A stretch of DNA of 64,000 nt from Dasytiphilus stammeri_K (GTDB lineage Bacteria > Pseudomonadota > Gammaproteobacteria > Enterobacterales > Enterobacteriaceae): contig CP145879.1 of assembly GCA_041944835.1 (NCBI GenBank), positions 1 to 64,000 on the forward strand, written 5' to 3'. The position numbers and the translations under genes were made by a program. Position 1 is the stretch's first letter, and every line of letters starts with the position of its first letter. This document shows positions 54,819 through 63,003 of the stretch, one piece after another. The notes under the pieces were generated by a model, which worked only from the letters and a program-made list of their open reading frames with translations, did no database searches and was not told where the DNA came from.

Positions 54819-55448
54819 TTACTCTCGATTAGTAAGTATTGAATCAACTAAGCCATACTCTACTGCTTCATTAGCAGAGAGAAAATAATCTCTTTCTGTA
54901 TCTTTTTCTATTACTTCAATGGGTTGTGCAGTATGATGAGCCATCAGCTCATTGATTCTACTCTTTATTCTTAAAATTTCGCGAGTATGTATTTCTATAT
55001 CCGTTGCTTGTCCATGATAAGCACCTAGTGGTTGATGAATCATAACGCGCGAATTAGGCAAACAAAATCTTTTACCCTTAGCACCAGCTGTAAGTAAAAA
55101 TGCACCCATAGATGCTGCTAATCCTATACAAATAGTACTAATATCGGGTTTAATAAATTGCATAGTATCATAAATCGACATTCCTGCAGTAATGATTCCT
55201 CCGGGTGAATTAATATACAAATAAATGTCTTCATCAGGATTTTCAGCTTCTAAAAATAACAATTGTGCAACAATTAAATTTGCTATGTAGTCTTCAACAT
55301 GACCGGTCAAAAAAATTATACGCTCTTTAAGGAGACGAGAATATATATCATATGCTCGCTCACCTTTAGAGTTCTGTTCAATGACCATAGGTACAAACAT
55401 CATTTTTGATACGATTTCTGGTTCTACACCGGAGCTCTTATATAACAT
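54819..55448 (-). CDS. clpP: ClpP protease subunit
   Basis: The 209-residue serine protease (E. coli 207) retains the catalytic triad: serine in GLAASMGAFLL, histidine in VMIHQPLG and aspartate in the ERDYFLSA region. An N-terminal propeptide precedes the mature MVPMVIE segment. It forms the tetradecameric chamber used by ClpX. Confidence 0.98.
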   Translation of the reverse strand: MLYKSSGVEPEIVSKMMFVPMVIEQNSKGERAYDIYSRLLKERIIFLTGHVEDYIANLIVAQLLFLEAENPDEDIYLYINSPGGIITAGMSIYDTMQFIKPDISTICIGLAASMGAFLLTAGAKGKRFCLPNSRVMIHQPLGAYHGQATDIEIHTREILRIKSRINELMAHHTAQPIEVIEKDTERDYFLSANEAVEYGLVDSILTNRE

Positions 55449-55502
55449 TTTTTATCTCCATTTCAGTATAGTCAGTAGTTACTAATTAATTACCATAAAA
55501 AA

Positions 55503-56747
55503 TTAAATCAAGCATTGTTCATATTCTAATATCATTTTTCTTAAATCCTGAAATTGCATTTTTTCTTCACTAATTATGCACTGATTCATAATTATTTCTA
55601 CTGCCATATTTTCTAATACTAAATTATGAATATTTTTCATAGTTTCATTATTTTTACGAAAATATTTTCTGAAGGGTTGAATACGTTCTTCTTCTACTTT
55701 TAATTTATTAAGACGGATTACTTCATTTAATAATAAGCCTAAAGTAACACGGTTATTAGCTTTTTTTTCTAAAATGCTACGGGGAAAAATTTTGATTACT
55801 TCTTTCATACTAGATTGTTGAAACAAATTTTTCAATTCGGTTTCTAATAGTGAAATAGGAACTTCAATCTTATTATTCGTTAATAATTCCTGAAATATCT
55901 GTAATTTAATAAAATAATGTACTGTATTCTTAAGCTCTTTTTGCAGATTTTTTCGTATTTCATCGCGTAATTTTACTATAGATACTTCAGATTCAGGTAA
56001 TCCTAAATGTTTAATTAATTCTTTATGGATTTCTGGTACTTGACACTCTTCTACTTTTTTTAAAACAATCCGAAATTGGGTAGTTTTCTTTTTTTCCTCG
56101 TCAGGAAAAGTTAATTCAACTATAAAGTTATCCCCAAGATTATGACCAATAATGGTTTTATCTAAGTCAAAATATATAGATCTCGATCCAATAATGAAAA
56201 TTAGCTCGTTAATTTTATCACTTTTGTCGTTTTCCAAATTTATTAAATCGATAGTTACACGATCCCAAACTTTGACTGGACGAGTAACATTGTTCCAAAC
56301 TCCTTTTTTTATACCCAGCTCAACAAGCATATTATCTACATCTTCTTCATTTACTTCAACAATTGGCTTTTTAACTTTAATAGAATCAAATTTTTTCAAT
56401 TTTATTTCAGGATAAATTTCAAATTCTATTACATAGGTAAAATCACAGCCTTCTTTATATTCCCAGGGAATATAGTTCAATTTTCCAATTGGAACCAGAT
56501 TTTTTTGATTAATTGCTGTAATAAAATTTTGTTGCATAAGATCAGTTAAGACCTCATGAAGTATAGACCTACCATAACGTTGAGCTACTATTTTCAGCGG
56601 CACTTTACCTTGACGAAATCCATCAATACGAACTTGTTGAGCAACATTCACTAATTTACTTTGAACTAGATTTTTAATATTATCTGCAGGAATAGTAATT
56701 TTTATCCTACGCCCAAGATTATGAGTTGTTTCTATTGATACTTGCAT
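55503..56747 (-). CDS. tig: Trigger factor
   Basis: The 414-residue ribosome-associated chaperone has the N-terminal ribosome-binding motif in GFRQGKVPLKIV (about residues 43-54), a FKBP-like peptidyl-prolyl isomerase domain near 155-240 and a helical C-terminal domain. E. coli Tig has 432 residues. The PPIase domain is rather divergent and the C-terminal arms are somewhat shorter. It begins the tig-clpP-clpX-lon-ppiD series. Confidence 0.96.
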   Translation of the reverse strand: MQVSIETTHNLGRRIKITIPADNIKNLVQSKLVNVAQQVRIDGFRQGKVPLKIVAQRYGRSILHEVLTDLMQQNFITAINQKNLVPIGKLNYIPWEYKEGCDFTYVIEFEIYPEIKLKKFDSIKVKKPIVEVNEEDVDNMLVELGIKKGVWNNVTRPVKVWDRVTIDLINLENDKSDKINELIFIIGSRSIYFDLDKTIIGHNLGDNFIVELTFPDEEKKKTTQFRIVLKKVEECQVPEIHKELIKHLGLPESEVSIVKLRDEIRKNLQKELKNTVHYFIKLQIFQELLTNNKIEVPISLLETELKNLFQQSSMKEVIKIFPRSILEKKANNRVTLGLLLNEVIRLNKLKVEEERIQPFRKYFRKNNETMKNIHNLVLENMAVEIIMNQCIISEEKMQFQDLRKMILEYEQCLI

Positions 56748-56985
56748 CTATATTCTTACCTCAAAAATTTAGTTAGTTGATTTTTTAGCTTCAAGAACAA
56801 CATAAAACCATTCTTTTCATAATATTTACAAGAATGGGAGTTAATAAATAACATAACTCTCTATAATGAATTAACCGTAAATAAAAATAAGGTTAATGAT
56901 TATAGAAAATAACTATATTTACAGTTTTAATACCTTCTATTACAATAGAAAATAAGATTTGCATCCTAGCAGACAGAGGTATTAA

Positions 56986-57882
56986 ATGGGACAAAATAAA
57001 TTTAAAAAAATTTTTAATAGATTATATTTATTTACTATTATAATGTTATTAAATAGTTGCGACATGGTTTTATTAAATCCTAAAGGAAAAATTGGTATAG
57101 AACAACGAGCACTAATATTAACCGCGTTGGGTTTAATGTTACTAGTTGTAATTCCTGCTATTATAATGGCTATTGTATTTCCATGGAAATACCGAGATAC
57201 TAATATTAATGCTAAATATAGTCCTAATTGGTCTCATTCGTATAAAATTGAGGCTATAGTTTGGCTTATTCCTATTTTGATAATTATTTGTCTTGGAATT
57301 ATAACGTGGAGAAGTACTATTTCTTTAGAACCAAAAAAAACCTTAGTTTCTCCTATTGCTCCTTTAAAAATTGAAGTAGTATCAATGGATTGGAAATGGT
57401 TATTTATTTATCCCGAACAAGGAATAGCTTCTGTGAACGAAATAGCTTTTCCAATCAAAACACCCATTGAATTTAAAATTACCTCTTATTCGGTTATGAA
57501 TTCTTTTTTTATCCCTTCTTTAGGAAGTCAAATATATGCTATGCCTGGAATGCAAACCAAACTAAATCTAATTGCAAATGAACCAGGTACTTATCACGGG
57601 ATATCGTCTGCATATAGTGGTAGGGGGTTTTCTGATATGAAATTTACAGCTATTGCAACACCTGATGTAGCATCATTTTATAATTGGATAGCTAAAGCCA
57701 AACAGGCACGTGCTACCTTGAATATGAAATCTTTACAAAAGCTAGCAGTACCTACTAAAAATCATCCAGTAGAATTTTTTTCTAACGTCAGGCATAATTT
57801 ATTTAACAAAATTTTAAATCAGTTTAAAGGGAAAAATACTGCATCATCTTTTCAACCTAAACCGTTAGTAGCTAAATCGTAA
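56986..57882 (+). CDS. cyoA: Cytochrome bo3 ubiquinol oxidase subunit II
   Basis: The 298-residue subunit has a lipoprotein signal with the lipobox LLNSC at about residues 21-25, two membrane helices and a periplasmic cupredoxin-like domain without the CuA ligands, as expected for quinol oxidases. E. coli CyoA has 315 residues. It opens cyoABCD and is divergent from tig (237-bp gap); ampG, yajG and bolA of the E. coli region are missing. Confidence 0.96.
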   Translation: MGQNKFKKIFNRLYLFTIIMLLNSCDMVLLNPKGKIGIEQRALILTALGLMLLVVIPAIIMAIVFPWKYRDTNINAKYSPNWSHSYKIEAIVWLIPILIIICLGIITWRSTISLEPKKTLVSPIAPLKIEVVSMDWKWLFIYPEQGIASVNEIAFPIKTPIEFKITSYSVMNSFFIPSLGSQIYAMPGMQTKLNLIANEPGTYHGISSAYSGRGFSDMKFTAIATPDVASFYNWIAKAKQARATLNMKSLQKLAVPTKNHPVEFFSNVRHNLFNKILNQFKGKNTASSFQPKPLVAKS

Positions 57883-57920
57883 AAAAATGTAATCATTAAT
57901 TAAGTTAAGGAATTAATTTT

Positions 57921-59915
57921 ATGTTTGGAAAATTAACAATCAATGCGATTCCATACAATGAACCTATTATTATGGGCACTCTTGTTACTATTCTCAGTAT
58001 TGGATTTATTATCCTGGCTACAATAACATATCTGGGAAAATGGAAATATTTATGGAATGAGTGGTTAACTTCAGTAGATCATAAAAGATTAGGAATTATG
58101 TACATTATTCTTGGTTTAGTCATGATGATTCGGGGTTTTGCTGATGCTATTATGATGCGTATTCAGCAGGCTATAGCATCATCCGGACACCCTGGATTTT
58201 TACCACCTCACCACTATGATCAAATATTTACAGCTCATGGTGTTATTATGATTTTTTTTGTAGCAACACCGTTAATTATTGGTTTGATGAACTTTATTGT
58301 ACCTTTACAAATTGGCGCACGTGATGTTGCTTACCCTTTTCTAAATAATTTAAGTTTTTGGCTTACCGTTGCTGGAGCACTTTTAGTGAACATTTCATTA
58401 GGAATAGGAGAATTTGCTAAGGTAGGATGGGTAGCTTATCCCCCACTTTCTGGTATTGAATATAGTCCAGGTGTAGGAGTTGATTATTGGATTTGGAGTT
58501 TACAAATTTCTGGAATTGGTACAATGCTAACAGGGATTAATTTTTTCGTGACTATTCTGAAAATGCGAGCTCCCGGGATGACTTTATTTAAAATGCCCGT
58601 CTTCACTTGGACCGCTTTATGTTCTAACATATTAATTATTATGGCATTTCCCATATTAACTGTAACTATTGGATTGCTTACCATGGACCGTTATTTAAAT
58701 ACCCATTTTTTTACCAATGATATGGGGGGTAATATGATGATGTATATAAATCTTATTTGGGCCTGGGGGCATCCAGAAGTATACATTCTAGTATTGCCTG
58801 TATTTGGTATTTATTCAGAGATAGTAGCCACTTTTTCTAAAAAAACACTTTTCGGTTATACATCCCTGGTTTGGGCAACTATGGTTATTACCATACTTTC
58901 ATTTATTGTATGGTTACACCATTTTTTTACTATGGGAGCCGGATCAAATGTTAATGCTTTTTTTGGCATTAGCACAATGATTATTGCTATTCCAACCGGT
59001 GTAAAAATATTTAACTGGCTCTTCACTATGTATGAAGGGCGTGTTCAGTTAAGTTCTCCTATGCTCTGGACAATAGGTTTTATTATAATATTTTCCATTG
59101 GAGGAATGGCGGGAGTATTATTAGCTGTCCCGGGAGCAGATTTTGTACTACATAATAGTCTCTTTTTAATAGCACATTTTCATAGTGTCATTATCGGTGG
59201 AGTAGTTTTTGGGTGTTTCGCTGGATTAACTTACTGGTTTCCTAAAGCTTTTGGATTTATCTTAAATGAAAAGTGGGGAAAACGTTCTTTTTTCTTTTGG
59301 TTTATTGGTTTTTTCTTTGCTTTTATGCCGTTGTATATACTAGGATTAATGGGAATGACACGTCGTCTGAGTCAAAACATTGATCCTCAATTTCATTCTT
59401 TATTAATGGTTGCAGCTTTTGGAACTGTAATTATTGCCATTGGCATTGTCTGCTTTTTAATACAAATATATACTTCTATCATTGATAGGAATAAAAATAG
59501 GGATATTTCGGGTGATCCCTGGGATGGACGTACTCTAGAATGGTCAACCTCGTCACCTCCTCCTTTTTATAATTTTGCTATTATACCAGAAGTAGAAGAA
59601 CGGGATGCATTTTGGGAAATGAAACATAGATGTATTCAATACCAATCAAAACATTATAAAGACATCCATATGCCAAAAAACACTAGTGTCGGAATTGTGA
59701 TTGCTACTTTTAGTGTAATGTTTGGTTTTGCCATGGTTTGGTATATATGGTGGTTAGCTGGAATAAGTTTTTTGGGAATAATTATATCTTGGATTATGAA
59801 GAGTTTTGATGAAAATACTAATTATTATGTTCCGGTAAGTGAAATAATAAAAATTGAAAATCAACGTGTTGAAGAAATGAATAAGGTTGGATCTAAAAAT
59901 GTCAATCAAAATTAA
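57921..59915 (+). CDS. cyoB: Cytochrome bo3 ubiquinol oxidase subunit I
   Basis: The 664-residue heme-copper oxidase core (E. coli 663) has the CuB/cross-linked tyrosine motif WGHPEVYILVLPVFG, the CuB histidine pair in VWLHHFFTMG and the heme ligands in AHFHSVIIGG. It reduces oxygen to water with ubiquinol and pumps protons. It contains the low-spin heme b and the high-spin heme o site, so it normally needs heme O from CyoE. The end overlaps cyoC by 17 bases. Confidence 0.98.
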   Translation: MFGKLTINAIPYNEPIIMGTLVTILSIGFIILATITYLGKWKYLWNEWLTSVDHKRLGIMYIILGLVMMIRGFADAIMMRIQQAIASSGHPGFLPPHHYDQIFTAHGVIMIFFVATPLIIGLMNFIVPLQIGARDVAYPFLNNLSFWLTVAGALLVNISLGIGEFAKVGWVAYPPLSGIEYSPGVGVDYWIWSLQISGIGTMLTGINFFVTILKMRAPGMTLFKMPVFTWTALCSNILIIMAFPILTVTIGLLTMDRYLNTHFFTNDMGGNMMMYINLIWAWGHPEVYILVLPVFGIYSEIVATFSKKTLFGYTSLVWATMVITILSFIVWLHHFFTMGAGSNVNAFFGISTMIIAIPTGVKIFNWLFTMYEGRVQLSSPMLWTIGFIIIFSIGGMAGVLLAVPGADFVLHNSLFLIAHFHSVIIGGVVFGCFAGLTYWFPKAFGFILNEKWGKRSFFFWFIGFFFAFMPLYILGLMGMTRRLSQNIDPQFHSLLMVAAFGTVIIAIGIVCFLIQIYTSIIDRNKNRDISGDPWDGRTLEWSTSSPPPFYNFAIIPEVEERDAFWEMKHRCIQYQSKHYKDIHMPKNTSVGIVIATFSVMFGFAMVWYIWWLAGISFLGIIISWIMKSFDENTNYYVPVSEIIKIENQRVEEMNKVGSKNVNQN

Positions 59916-60492
59916 TGACCTCCATTTGGCTGTAGATGATACCAAAACTTTTGGTTTTTGGATCTACTTAATGAGCGATTGTGTTCTTTTTGCTTCCCTA
60001 TTTGCTACCTATGTAGTTATGCTGAATGGAACAGCTGATGGACCTATAGGTAGAGAAATTTTTTCTCTCCCCTTTGTATTAGTGGAAACGTTTTTTTTAC
60101 TTTTTAGTTCAGTAACTTATGGTATGGGGATGATGGCAATTAAGAAGTATGATAATAAACCATATGAAGTGTTGATTTGGTTATCATTAACTTTGATTTT
60201 AGGATGTACTTTTGTAGGAATGGAATTTTACGAATTTCATAATTTAATTACTGACAACTATGGACCTAATCGCAGCGGATTTTTGTCGGGTTTTTTTACC
60301 TTAGTAGGTACACATGGAGTACATGTAATATCAGGATTAGTTTGGATGATAGTTCTAATGTATCAGATAGTTCTAAGGGGTCGTACTAGAAATATTATAA
60401 CTAGAATGGCTTGCTTGAGCTTATTTTGGCATTTCTTAGATGTGATATGGATTTGCGTATTCACCCTAGTATATTTACTAGGAGCTCTATAA
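59899..60492 (+). CDS. cyoC: Cytochrome bo3 ubiquinol oxidase subunit III
   Basis: The 197-residue five-helix subunit (E. coli 204) begins MSIKINDLHLAVDDTKTFGFWIYLMSDCVLF and contains GTHGVHVISGLVWM. The ATG at 59899 overlaps the end of cyoB, and its stop shares bases with the cyoD start (TAATG). Confidence 0.97.
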   Translation: MSIKINDLHLAVDDTKTFGFWIYLMSDCVLFASLFATYVVMLNGTADGPIGREIFSLPFVLVETFFLLFSSVTYGMGMMAIKKYDNKPYEVLIWLSLTLILGCTFVGMEFYEFHNLITDNYGPNRSGFLSGFFTLVGTHGVHVISGLVWMIVLMYQIVLRGRTRNIITRMACLSLFWHFLDVIWICVFTLVYLLGAL

Positions 60493-60812
60493 TGAAAAAT
60501 AATAGTGATTATAAATCATCTAATATAAAGAAGACATACTTCATTGGTTTTATTATGTCAATAATATTGACAATTATTCCTTTTTGGTTAGTAATAAATA
60601 GAAACCTTTTTCCGTATACTTCTGTTTTAACTTTAGTACTTACTTGTGCTATACTTCAAATAATTATTCATTTAAGATGTTTCCTACATATAGATTTCTC
60701 TCGGGAAGAACGTTGGAATTTATTAACTTTGATTTTTACTATTATTATAATTGCAATATTGGTGATAGGTTCCTTATGGATTATGTGGAATCTTAACTAT
60801 AATATGATGTAA
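60492..60812 (+). CDS. cyoD: Cytochrome bo3 ubiquinol oxidase subunit IV
   Basis: The 106-residue three-helix subunit (E. coli 109) carries the family features FIGFIMSIILTIIPF, LQIIIHLRCFLHIDFSREERWN and IIAILVIGSLWIMWNLNYNMM. The ATG overlaps the cyoC stop; the frame is open 27 codons further upstream within cyoC. The operon ends here: no cyoE follows. Confidence 0.96.
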   Translation: MKNNSDYKSSNIKKTYFIGFIMSIILTIIPFWLVINRNLFPYTSVLTLVLTCAILQIIIHLRCFLHIDFSREERWNLLTLIFTIIIIAILVIGSLWIMWNLNYNMM

Positions 60813-61040
60813 ATCCTCCTTTAAATTACTGCATTTATTTTATACTTGCTGCAATTACCATACCAGTATGTAATTTTAGAGCATGTGTCATGCATACTTA
60901 TTTGTTCAGGAATAGCCAATTTGGATAGTAGTTCTTACCAATTTAATCTTCTCTTTCAAAAAAAAAAATATTTTTTCAATAAAAAAATTTAATCTTTAAT
61001 CGTTTGAATCATGATATACTGGAAACACTACAAAAGAGTT

Positions 61041-61058
61041 GTTATAGTTAACTATAAC
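61041..61058 (+). promoter_or_regulatory. 18-bp perfect palindrome in the cspE leader
   Basis: GTTATAGTTAACTATAAC is its own reverse complement and lies 43 bases upstream of the cspE ATG, just downstream of a TATACT-like -10 element at about 61015-61020. It could be an operator or a small hairpin in the cold-shock leader RNA. Confidence 0.5.
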
Positions 61059-61100
61059 TGTGTAGATGTCTGTTCATTTTAAATTAAAAAGGTAATATTG

Positions 61101-61313
61101 ATGTCCAAGATTAAAGGTAACGTTAAATGGTTTAATGAATCTAAAGGATTCGGTTTCATTACTCCGGAAGATGGTAGTAAAGATGTATTTGTTCATTTTT
61201 CTGCTATCCAGAGCAATGGATTCAAAACTCTGGCTGAAGGACAGCGTGTAGAGTTTGAAATTACTAATGGCGCTAAAGGCCCTTCTGCTGCTAACGTTAT
61301 GCTGGTAAGTTAA
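61101..61313 (+). CDS. cspE: Cold-shock-like protein CspE
   Basis: The 70-residue protein is almost identical to E. coli CspE, with RNA-binding motifs KGFGFI (RNP1) and VFVHF (RNP2). Csp proteins melt RNA secondary structure and act as antiterminators. The ATG at 61101 is used, with AAGG upstream; a TTG one codon earlier is ignored. Codon and protein conservation are much stronger than in surrounding genes, consistent with high expression. Confidence 0.98.
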   Translation: MSKIKGNVKWFNESKGFGFITPEDGSKDVFVHFSAIQSNGFKTLAEGQRVEFEITNGAKGPSAANVMLVS

Positions 61314-61328
61314 CAGTCAGAATTTTTA

Positions 61329-61357
61329 AAAAACCCGTCTATCATGTCGGGTTTTTA
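61329..61357 (+). terminator. Intrinsic terminator after cspE
   Basis: AAACCCG and CGGGTTT form a G+C-rich stem around a short loop, followed by a T-run on the plus strand and preceded by an A-run, so it could also terminate lipA transcription on the minus strand. The T-run touches the lipA stop codon. Confidence 0.88.
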
Positions 61358-62284
61358 ATTAACTTTAATATTTTTTGATTGTAAATCTGCATGATAAGAG
61401 GATCGTACTAATGGTCCACAAGCCGCATGTTGAAAACCCATTGCTATGGCTTTTTCTTTTAGGTGCAAAAATTCATCGGGGCTGACATAACGTTTTACCG
61501 GAAAATGGTAAGGACTGGGCTGCAGATATTGACCTATTGTCAACATAGTAACACCATGAAGTCGTAAATCTTGCATAACTTGAATAATTTCCGAATAGCT
61601 TTCACCTAAACCAACCATAATACCAGATTTAGTTGGTATATTAGGATGATATCCTTTAAAATTTTTTAGTAATTTTAAAGAAAAAGTATAATTAGCCCCG
61701 GGACGAATTTTGCCATACATTTTTGGTACTGTTTCTATATTATGATTGAATATATCTGGAGGCATAGCACTAAAAATTTTCAAGGCTTCATCCTGACATC
61801 CCCGAAAATCCGGTACTAATATTTCAATTTTAATTTTAGTATTACTCAGTTTTATGGCATGTATGCAATCAACAAAATGTTGAGCTCCACCATCATGTAA
61901 ATCATCTCTATCAACCGAAGTAAGAACTACATAATGTAAATTCATTTCTTTGATACTTTTTGCTAATTTTTGGGGTTCATATACATTAGGAGCTAATGGT
62001 CGACCATGTCCTATATTACAGAATGGGCAACGTCGGGTGCAAATATCACCTAAAATGAGAAAAGTAACTTTACCTTGATTAAAGCATTCTGAAAGGTTAG
62101 GACAGGAAGCTTCTTCACAAACCGAATGCAAACCATTTTGACGCATTAATACTTTTATACTTAATAAACGTTTAGAATCAGTCGGAAATTTTATTCTTAA
62201 CCATTTGGGTTTATTAGGATTAGGAGTATTATTATCTTCTTTGTCTAAGACTACTTTTTCCGTATTGCGATATTTAGCTATCAT
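61355..62284 (-). CDS. lipA: Lipoyl synthase
   Basis: The 309-residue radical SAM enzyme inserts two sulfurs into octanoyl groups on lipoyl domains. The radical SAM motif is CTRRCPFC and the auxiliary cluster cysteines are in CEEASCPNLSECF near residue 80. E. coli LipA has 321 residues. Together with LipB it supports pyruvate and 2-oxoglutarate dehydrogenases. The E. coli neighbours crcB and tatE between cspE and lipA are missing. Confidence 0.98.
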   Translation of the reverse strand: MIAKYRNTEKVVLDKEDNNTPNPNKPKWLRIKFPTDSKRLLSIKVLMRQNGLHSVCEEASCPNLSECFNQGKVTFLILGDICTRRCPFCNIGHGRPLAPNVYEPQKLAKSIKEMNLHYVVLTSVDRDDLHDGGAQHFVDCIHAIKLSNTKIKIEILVPDFRGCQDEALKIFSAMPPDIFNHNIETVPKMYGKIRPGANYTFSLKLLKNFKGYHPNIPTKSGIMVGLGESYSEIIQVMQDLRLHGVTMLTIGQYLQPSPYHFPVKRYVSPDEFLHLKEKAIAMGFQHAACGPLVRSSYHADLQSKNIKVN

Positions 62285-62363
62285 TATTATTACTAATATA
62301 TGTATTTATAAAAATATATACAATATACAAAATAATATTTCAATGATTATTATTATGTATAAT

Positions 62364-62978
62364 CTAGAAATAACTGATAAACTTTTTAAGTAATATAGGA
62401 TATACTTCTAATAGTGTAATTTCCTGCTGAAAATTACTTAATTGTGTCATTTTAAGATCCGGAAATCCACAGGGATTGATCCGTGTAAAAGGTGATAAAT
62501 CCATATTAATATTCAATGCCAAACCATGCAGAGAACATCCATTTTTAATGCGTAATCCAAATGAGCATATTTTTTTATCATCTATATAAATGCCTGGTGC
62601 ATTAGCATGCATATAAGATTCAATATTAAAATATTTTAAGGTATTAATAACTGCTTGCTCTATAATAGTTAATAATTGTCGTACACTGAGTTTTCTACGT
62701 TTTAAATCAATCATAATATACATAATTAATTGACCCGGACCATGATACGTTATTTTACCGCCGCGATCAGTTTGTAATAAAGCAATCTCATCAATGAAAT
62801 TAGTATGCTGTTTTTCAGCCTTTCCTTGCGTAAAAATTGGAAAATGTTCAACTACCCATAACTCATCAGCTGTTTTTGAGTTACGTTGGTTAGTAAAATG
62901 ATGCATGGCATCAGAAACTAATATCCAATGTTGCAACCCTAGATAGCGAATAATAAAATTTGTTTGCATACAATTCAT
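62364..62978 (-). CDS. lipB: Octanoyl-[acyl-carrier-protein]:protein N-octanoyltransferase
   Basis: The 204-residue enzyme (E. coli 213) moves octanoate from acyl carrier protein to lipoyl domains. RGGKITYHGPGQLIMY and KKICSFGLRIKNGCSLHGLALNINMDLSPF with the catalytic lysine, and the cysteine in INPCGFPDL, are conserved. It lies upstream of lipA on the same strand, and dacA, rlpA, mrdAB and other E. coli genes between lipB and holA have been lost or moved. Confidence 0.97.
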   Translation of the reverse strand: MNCMQTNFIIRYLGLQHWILVSDAMHHFTNQRNSKTADELWVVEHFPIFTQGKAEKQHTNFIDEIALLQTDRGGKITYHGPGQLIMYIMIDLKRRKLSVRQLLTIIEQAVINTLKYFNIESYMHANAPGIYIDDKKICSFGLRIKNGCSLHGLALNINMDLSPFTRINPCGFPDLKMTQLSNFQQEITLLEVYPILLKKFISYF

Positions 62979-63003
62979 TGATAATCATCCGAATTAGATT
63001 TTT

